Below, one piece after another: positions 32,692 to 37,161 of a stretch of 37,161 bases of DNA (position 1 is the stretch's first letter; every line of letters starts with the position of its first letter). The stretch is from an uncultured bacterium. GTDB taxonomy: Bacteria; Verrucomicrobiota; Kiritimatiellia; CAIKKV01; CAITUY01. The stretch is from the NCBI GenBank assembly GCA_903895695.1, contig CAITUY010000136.1, positions 1 to 37,161 on the forward strand. The letters run 5' to 3'. A program made the translations under genes and the position numbers. Under the pieces are notes generated by a model, which had not been told where the DNA came from, made no database searches, and saw nothing but the letters and a program-made list of their open reading frames with translations.

Positions 32692-34136
32692 AAAGACGGT
32701 ATTGGGCAGCGGTGGCGGGCGCGTGCGCCGTCGGATTCCTGGGCAGCGCTTGTTCCCGCCAGGGGGAGAGCGAACGCGCCTCCGGCAAAGCGGTGCTTAC
32801 CGCGGAAGTCAAACAGGGCCCCTTGGTCATCACCGTGCGCGGCTCGGGCGATATTCGGGCCAAGGAATCCAACAAGATCATACCGCCGATCAAGAAGCAG
32901 GCGATGATTACATTCCTGGTTCCTGATGGCACCCAGGTCAGTTCCAATGAGGTCGTGGCGCGGTTCAACACCGATGACATCGAGCGGCGCGTCAAGGATT
33001 TGGAATCGGCCCTGCTCGAGGCCTCGAACAAGCTCGGGAACGCGCGGACCGACCTTGAGATCCAAATGATGGAAAACACGAGTACCGTGATCAAGGCCGA
33101 GCAGGACCAGTCCGCCGCCGTGATGGAACTCGAGAAGCTCGTGCAAGGCGATGACCCCATGGAACAACGGAACGCCGAGGTCAAGCTCCAGATCGCCGCG
33201 AGCGATGCGTCCCGCAAGCAGCGGCGCTATGAGGAGTTGAGCGGCCTCGTCAAAGAAGGGTTTGTGACCGAGGACGAGGTCGAGGAGGAACGCCTCCAGG
33301 TGGAGACGGCCAAGCTGGCAGCCGAAACGGCGGGCATCGAGAAACAATTGCTGGGCGACTACAGCATGCCGCTCCGTAAGGCGGCGGCCCGGGCAACGCT
33401 GGCCAAGACCACGACCGACCTCGACAAGGCGCGCAAGCAGACGCAGGCGCTCTTCTTGAATAAGAAGCAGGCCGTGGATGCCGCGCAGCGCGTGGTCGAG
33501 CGGGCCGCCGCCGACCTCGACCTGGCGCGCGAGGAAATGCGGGCTTACGAGGTGCGGGCCCCGGGCGAAGGCGTGTTGATGTACGGGAATCCGGACGAAT
33601 CCTGGCGGCGCGGGGAGATCTCCGTGGGCGCCAACTACTATCCCGGCCAGGTGTTGATGACCATTCCGAATCGGGCCGTTATGCAGGCTGTGATCAATAT
33701 TCCCGAGGCCGACATCCGGAATATCAAGGTCGGCCAACAGGCGACCGTTACGGTCGAGGCGCTGGCTGACCGCAACTTCGCCGGCGAAGTGACCAAGGTG
33801 GCCGAGGTGGCCAACGCGGGCGGCTGGTGGTCCAGTGACGTGAAGGAATTCAAGGTGGAGATCGGGCTCAAGGACGGCAAGGAACTCCGGCCCGGATTCT
33901 CCTGCAAGACCGAGATCATCACGGCCACGCTCCCCTCGGCGGTGTACTTGCCGGTTCACACCGCGTATCGCGACGGCGAAAAGTTCTACGTGTACCCCGT
34001 CGGGAGTCGCGACGGGGGGCGGACCGAAGTCAAGGTCGGCCGGTCGTCGGTGCAGTACGTCGAGATTCTCGACGGCGTCAAGCCCGGGGCCAAGGTCTAT
34101 CTCAATCCGCCGGAGAAATCCGCGACCAAGCCATGA
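32688..34136 (+). CDS. Periplasmic adaptor (HlyD/MacA-like) of ABC exporter
   Basis: This 482-residue lipoprotein (signal with GSACS) has a membrane-proximal beta region (TVRGSGDIRAKESNKIIPPI), a lipoyl half (FLVPDGTQVSSNEVVARF), and a long coiled-coil hairpin at about residues 100-275 rich in Glu, Lys and Ala. The second lipoyl half (YEVRAPGEGVLMY) and beta-barrel domains follow. It should connect the inner-membrane ABC transporter to the TolC-like protein. The hairpin is longer than in typical MacA, with a central interruption near YSMPLRKAA. It overlaps both neighbours by ATGA. Confidence 0.87.
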   Translation: MKRRYWAAVAGACAVGFLGSACSRQGESERASGKAVLTAEVKQGPLVITVRGSGDIRAKESNKIIPPIKKQAMITFLVPDGTQVSSNEVVARFNTDDIERRVKDLESALLEASNKLGNARTDLEIQMMENTSTVIKAEQDQSAAVMELEKLVQGDDPMEQRNAEVKLQIAASDASRKQRRYEELSGLVKEGFVTEDEVEEERLQVETAKLAAETAGIEKQLLGDYSMPLRKAAARATLAKTTTDLDKARKQTQALFLNKKQAVDAAQRVVERAAADLDLAREEMRAYEVRAPGEGVLMYGNPDESWRRGEISVGANYYPGQVLMTIPNRAVMQAVINIPEADIRNIKVGQQATVTVEALADRNFAGEVTKVAEVANAGGWWSSDVKEFKVEIGLKDGKELRPGFSCKTEIITATLPSAVYLPVHTAYRDGEKFYVYPVGSRDGGRTEVKVGRSSVQYVEILDGVKPGAKVYLNPPEKSATKP

Positions 34137-34801
34137 TCAGACTGGTCAACATCGGCAAGACGTATCCGGCGGGGGCGGGCGTGCGGGCGCTCATATCCGT
34201 CAATCTTCATATCCGGGAAGGCCAGTACGTCGGCATTCTCGGTCCATCGGGGTCGGGCAAGTCCACGCTGCTCAACCTGCTCGGACTGCTGGACGTGCCG
34301 ACGTCGGGCGAACTGCGGTTCGAGGGTCGTGACGTGGCCACGCTTTCGGACCAGGAACTGTCGCGCCTGCGCGGGCGGGCGATCGGGTTTGTTTTCCAGT
34401 CGTTTCATCTGGTGTCGCATTTGTCTGTGAGCGAAAATGTGGAACTGCCGCTGTTCTACCAGGGCGTGCCGCACCGGGAACGCCGGGAGCGCGCCCGGGC
34501 CCAACTCGCTTGCGTGAATCTCGCGCATCGGCTGCATCACCTGCCGCGGCAGCTCTCGGGCGGCGAGTGCCAGCGAACGGCCATTGCCCGGGCCTTGGTA
34601 ACGGAGCCGAAACTCGTGCTGGCCGATGAGCCCACCGGGAACCTGGACTCGAAGACGGGGACCGAAATCCTGGCCCTGTTCGACGCCCTGCACGCGCAGG
34701 GCAAGACGCTGGCCGTAATCACGCATGACCTCAGCGTTGCCAGCCGGATCCCCCGCATCGTGAGGATCGCCGACGGCATTCTCTCGGAGGGCGCCGCATG
34801 A
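34133..34801 (+). CDS. ABC transporter ATP-binding protein, MacB/LolD type
   Basis: This 222-residue cytoplasmic ATPase has Walker A GPSGSGKSTLLNLLG (about 37-51), the Q-loop VFQSFHL, signature LSGGECQRTAIARAL, Walker B LVLADEPTGNLDSKTG and the switch His in VITHD. Residue Cys in the signature (GGECQR) is a mild deviation from the common GGQQQR. It powers the FtsX-type permease encoded next, overlapping by ATGA on both sides. In MacB proper the ATPase and permease are one chain; here they are separate, as in LolCDE-like and many Bacteroidetes- and PVC-type exporters. Confidence 0.95.
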   Translation: MIRLVNIGKTYPAGAGVRALISVNLHIREGQYVGILGPSGSGKSTLLNLLGLLDVPTSGELRFEGRDVATLSDQELSRLRGRAIGFVFQSFHLVSHLSVSENVELPLFYQGVPHRERRERARAQLACVNLAHRLHHLPRQLSGGECQRTAIARALVTEPKLVLADEPTGNLDSKTGTEILALFDALHAQGKTLAVITHDLSVASRIPRIVRIADGILSEGAA

Positions 34802-36057
34802 ACGCCGCGTGGGCTATGGAACTGGCGCGTGACGGCATCCGGAACCTGCGGCGGCACAAATTGCGCTCCACGCTCACCCTGCTGGGCGTTGTGTTCGGCG
34901 TGGGGGCAGTCGTGACCATGCTGGCCATTGGTGAAGGCGCCCAACGGACGGTGCTCAGGGAGATCGAGGGGTTGGGACTCAATAACATCATCCTCGATTC
35001 CGTCCAGCCGCCCGAGGCGGCGCGCGATACCTCGAGCAGTTCATCGAACCGGCGCGGCATGTCGCTTTTCAGCTACGGGTTGACGGAGCGCGACACGGCC
35101 AGAATTGAGGCCCTGATTCCCACTGCCTCGGTCGCCGTCGGCCATCTCGTCAAACAGAAGGTCTTCCAGGGGAGTACGCGTCTCGATGCACGGGTGCTTG
35201 GCGTGCGACCCGACTATTTCTCCCTGTTTCGTACCGAGGTCATCGCAGGGCACCAGCTATCCGATATCGCCGACATCAACGGTCAGCCGGTGGCCGTCCT
35301 GACCGAGCCGGCGGCGGTCGCGCTGGGCGGCGTCGGGGCCGTCATGGGACGCACCATCCGCATTGGCTGGGACTATTTCGAGGTCATCGGAGTGATTCGC
35401 ATGCCCTCCCGGCTGGCGGCTGCCGGCGTGTTCATTCCCTTCCGGACCGCGCAGCGGCTGTTCGGCACCACGAGCGTGAAGCGGGAGAGCGGCAGCCTTG
35501 AATTCACCCGGACGGAGGTCGGGCAGATCGTCATCCGCATGCCGGACGCGCTGTTCATCGAGGACGCTTCAAAGGCCATTGCGCACTTGATCCGGGAAAC
35601 ACACGAAACGTCAGACGTGTCCACGATGGTTCCGTTGGATCTGCTGCAGAGCAAGCAACGGACGCAGCGCGTCCTGAACATGGTGCTCATCGCGATCGCG
35701 GCCATTTCGCTACTCGTGGGCGGCATCGGGATCATGAACATTATGCTGGCCGTCGTTACGGAACGGATTCCGGAGATTGGCGTCCGCCGGGCGATCGGGG
35801 CGTCGCAACGAGATATTATGTGGCAGTTCCTGGCGGAAACGGTGGTGCTGTCGTCGGTGGGCGGCCTGATCGGCGTGTTGCTTGGGGCGGCCATGGTGCC
35901 CGTGGCCTCCCAGTTTACGGGCTGGCCGGGAGTATTCACGCCCGGCGCCGTGATCGTCGCCCTGGTGGTGTCGTGGTTGGTCGGAGTTGTTTTCGGATTG
36001 GCCCCGGCGGTCCAGGCCGCACGGCTCAAGCCCGTGGAGTGCCTGAGGTACGAGTAG
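34798..36057 (+). CDS. ABC transporter permease, MacB/FtsX family
   Basis: This 419-residue inner-membrane permease has an N-terminal helix (LTLLGVVFGVGAVVTMLAIG) and a MacB-like periplasmic domain of about 220 residues. Three C-terminal helices (about 295-410) include the characteristic GGIGIMNIMLAVVTERIPEI followed by GVRRAIGASQRDI. It acts as a mechanotransmission module moving substrates to the TolC-like duct through the adaptor. Start overlaps the ATPase stop (ATGA). Substrate is unknown: peptides, siderophores, lipoproteins or macrolides are all handled by relatives. Confidence 0.93.
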   Translation: MNAAWAMELARDGIRNLRRHKLRSTLTLLGVVFGVGAVVTMLAIGEGAQRTVLREIEGLGLNNIILDSVQPPEAARDTSSSSSNRRGMSLFSYGLTERDTARIEALIPTASVAVGHLVKQKVFQGSTRLDARVLGVRPDYFSLFRTEVIAGHQLSDIADINGQPVAVLTEPAAVALGGVGAVMGRTIRIGWDYFEVIGVIRMPSRLAAAGVFIPFRTAQRLFGTTSVKRESGSLEFTRTEVGQIVIRMPDALFIEDASKAIAHLIRETHETSDVSTMVPLDLLQSKQRTQRVLNMVLIAIAAISLLVGGIGIMNIMLAVVTERIPEIGVRRAIGASQRDIMWQFLAETVVLSSVGGLIGVLLGAAMVPVASQFTGWPGVFTPGAVIVALVVSWLVGVVFGLAPAVQAARLKPVECLRYE

Positions 36058-36090
36058 GGCGGGCGAGGGGCCGGGAGGGACGAAAAGGTT

Positions 36091-36168
36091 CAACGCTGAA
36101 CGTTCAACGCCCAACGTTTAAGTTGGGAACTTCTGCGTTGAGAGTTGAGCGTTGGACGTTGAGCGTTA
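36091..36168. repeat. Imperfect inverted repeat between the ABC operon and rsmE
   Basis: Arms built from CAACG units (about 36091-36120) recur inverted as GTTG units (about 36134-36168), with about 20 of 24 positions matching in the core. It may form a hairpin after the permease gene. The CAACGTTGAACG style resembles dispersed repeats of PVC genomes. Confidence 0.6.
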
Positions 36169-36223
36169 GATTTTCTGATCTCTCCGGTTTGGCGTGAGCC
36201 GCGTTACTGACTTTGGGAGACCG

Positions 36224-36934
36224 ATGAACCTGATCCTTCTCGACGACGCCGACTTCCCGAGTGATTGTGTCGCCGTGGTTACCGGCCGCCGCGCCGATCA
36301 CATCCGCACCGTGCTCAAGGCCGAGGTTGGCACCCGATTGCGTGTGGGGCGACTGGGCGGGATGCTCGGCGAAGGCACGGTCACGCGCGTGGATGAGGGG
36401 GCTGTCGAACTTGCAGTCGTGCTGACTCGGCAACCGCCGCCGCCGCTGCCCGTGACATTGCTTCTCGCGTTGCCCCGCCCCAAGGTTCTGCGCCGTGTAA
36501 TTCAGTGCGTCGTGACTCTTGGGGTCAAGCGGATCGTCTTGTTTGGCGCCTTCCGCGTTGAAAGGAGCTACTGGCGCACCCCCTGGCTTACAGAGCCCGA
36601 ACTGCGCGAACAGATCGTTCTCGGCCTCGAACAGGCGCGCGACACGGTGCCGCCCGTCATCACAACGCATCCGCTGTTCAAGCCGTTCCTTGAGGACGAG
36701 GCCCCAGCCTTGACCGACGGGACAAGGCGGCTTGTCGCGGACCCCGATGCGGTCATGCCTTGTCCGGTTGGCGATATCGGCCCTGTGTCGCTGGTCGTGG
36801 GGCCCGAAGGCGGCTTCACGGCCTACGAACTAAGCCTGCTAGGGGATGGGGGCTTTGAACCGGTCAGTCTGGGGCGACGTATTTTTCGCACCGAGCAGGT
36901 GGTCCCCGCGCTTCTCGGGCGGTTTCTGGCGTGA
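36224..36934 (+). CDS. rsmE: 16S rRNA (uracil-1498-N3)-methyltransferase
   Basis: This 236-residue SPOUT-class enzyme methylates U1498 of 16S rRNA near the ribosomal P site. It has an N-terminal PUA-like domain (to about residue 70) and a C-terminal knotted domain with the family hallmarks LVVGPEGGFTAYEL and SLGRRIFRTEQVVPALL. The usual 'LGxRILRxETA' is RIFRTEQV here. ATG at 36224 follows TTGGGAGA; an upstream GTG at 36194 would add ten unlikely residues. A housekeeping gene, it argues that this part of the window is chromosomal. Confidence 0.93.
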   Translation: MNLILLDDADFPSDCVAVVTGRRADHIRTVLKAEVGTRLRVGRLGGMLGEGTVTRVDEGAVELAVVLTRQPPPPLPVTLLLALPRPKVLRRVIQCVVTLGVKRIVLFGAFRVERSYWRTPWLTEPELREQIVLGLEQARDTVPPVITTHPLFKPFLEDEAPALTDGTRRLVADPDAVMPCPVGDIGPVSLVVGPEGGFTAYELSLLGDGGFEPVSLGRRIFRTEQVVPALLGRFLA

Positions 36935-37020
36935 GTTATTTGCATTGCCGCAAAATGTTTCTGAGCGTACCCTACCGTAACTCGTCTTGGCAATGGGTGC
37001 TGCACGACGGTCCTCTCTCT

Positions 37021-37043
37021 CGGGTGTGACTTGATTTTGTAAC
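37021..37043. repeat. IS terminal inverted repeat (left end)
   Basis: 22 of 23 bases match the reverse complement of 118-140; the match stops exactly at 37021, marking the IS tip. The preceding bases TCCTCTCTCT belong to the host. Confidence 0.8.
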
Positions 37044-37074
37044 AGGTGTTTCGGGAAGAAAGATGAAATAGGCC

Positions 37075-37102
37075 TTGATTTCGGTTTTTTTGGCCCTATA
37101 AT
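37075..37102 (+). promoter_or_regulatory. Transposase promoter in the IS left end
   Basis: TTGATT (37075-37080) and a perfect TATAAT (37097-37102) are 16 bases apart, about 40 bases before the start codon at 37143. Confidence 0.6.
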
Positions 37103-37142
37103 CAGGTTCATATTTTATGGACTTGACTGGAAAGGTGCCGAA

Positions 37143-37161
37143 ATGAGCGATTTGGACAAGA
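37143..37161 (+). CDS. Transposase, first codons only (partial)
   Basis: ATG at 37143 follows GGAAAGGTGCCGAA and opens MSDLDK before the window ends. It lies about 100 bases inside the IS tip behind a good promoter, the expected place for the transposase start. The identity is inferred from the matching element at the left edge; six residues prove nothing on their own. Confidence 0.5.

Larger units (their letters stand above)
37021..37161 (+). mobile_element. Left end of an insertion sequence (right-flank copy)
   Basis: This segment begins with the inverted repeat CGGGTGTGACTTGATTTT and onward (37021-37043), matching the reverse complement of 118-140, and carries a promoter and the first codons of a gene reading inward. 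Orientation is the same as the left copy. The element continues beyond the window. Confidence 0.72.

Overview
The window looks like chromosomal DNA of a GC-rich Gram-negative bacterium, most likely from the PVC superphylum and perhaps Kiritimatiellota or Verrucomicrobia. Evidence: a short class III pseudopilin, secreted beta-helix proteins opening with a PPGPPG stretch, 'WGxNVGWI' surface proteins with a Ca-binding DxNxNGxxD motif, many palindromic intergenic repeats, and outer-membrane efflux components that require two membranes. This taxonomic call is inference from protein style, not a search result.

Layout. Bases 1-140 are the right end of an insertion sequence, and 37021-37161 are the left end of the same kind of element in the same orientation (matching terminal inverted repeats, 22 of 23 bases). 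The left IS has cut into a methyltransferase gene (132-1847, minus) that follows an SNF2-type helicase (1844-5113, minus). The pair resembles drmMI and drmD of a class 1 DISARM anti-phage system. Next on the minus strand is a TetR-regulated EmrAB/TolC-type drug efflux operon (10234 down to 5268), with a promoter and tandem operators in front of the regulator. Plus-strand genes follow: a pseudopilin, a NarX-type sensor kinase with its LuxR-type regulator, a secreted beta-helix protein and a secreted WGxNVGWI protein. A GH4 glycosidase (16250-17578) is flanked by two paralogous small secreted proteins on the minus strand (15572-16012, 17688-18077).

The centre (18286-28439) is the most striking part. 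It holds an ECF sigma factor, a protein fusing an anti-sigma zinc finger and membrane anchor to a YfbK-like von Willebrand A region, and a 2163-residue envelope protein made of two related halves joined by a multi-helix membrane block. This looks like a regulated cell-surface system whose large component I cannot assign to any family. An accessory stretch follows (28461-31040): an HNH nuclease, an unknown 227-residue protein, and a NYN ribonuclease-like protein preceded by a good promoter and a leader that can fold to hide its own ribosome binding site. A second export system comes next (31099-36057): TolC-like lipoprotein, MacA-like adaptor, MacB-type ATPase and FtsX-type permease, each overlapping the next by ATGA. 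Then comes rsmE (36224-36934), and the second IS begins.

No tRNA, rRNA or CRISPR array was seen. The long minus-strand open frames opposite 18879-28439 and 32688-34136 are GC-driven shadows.
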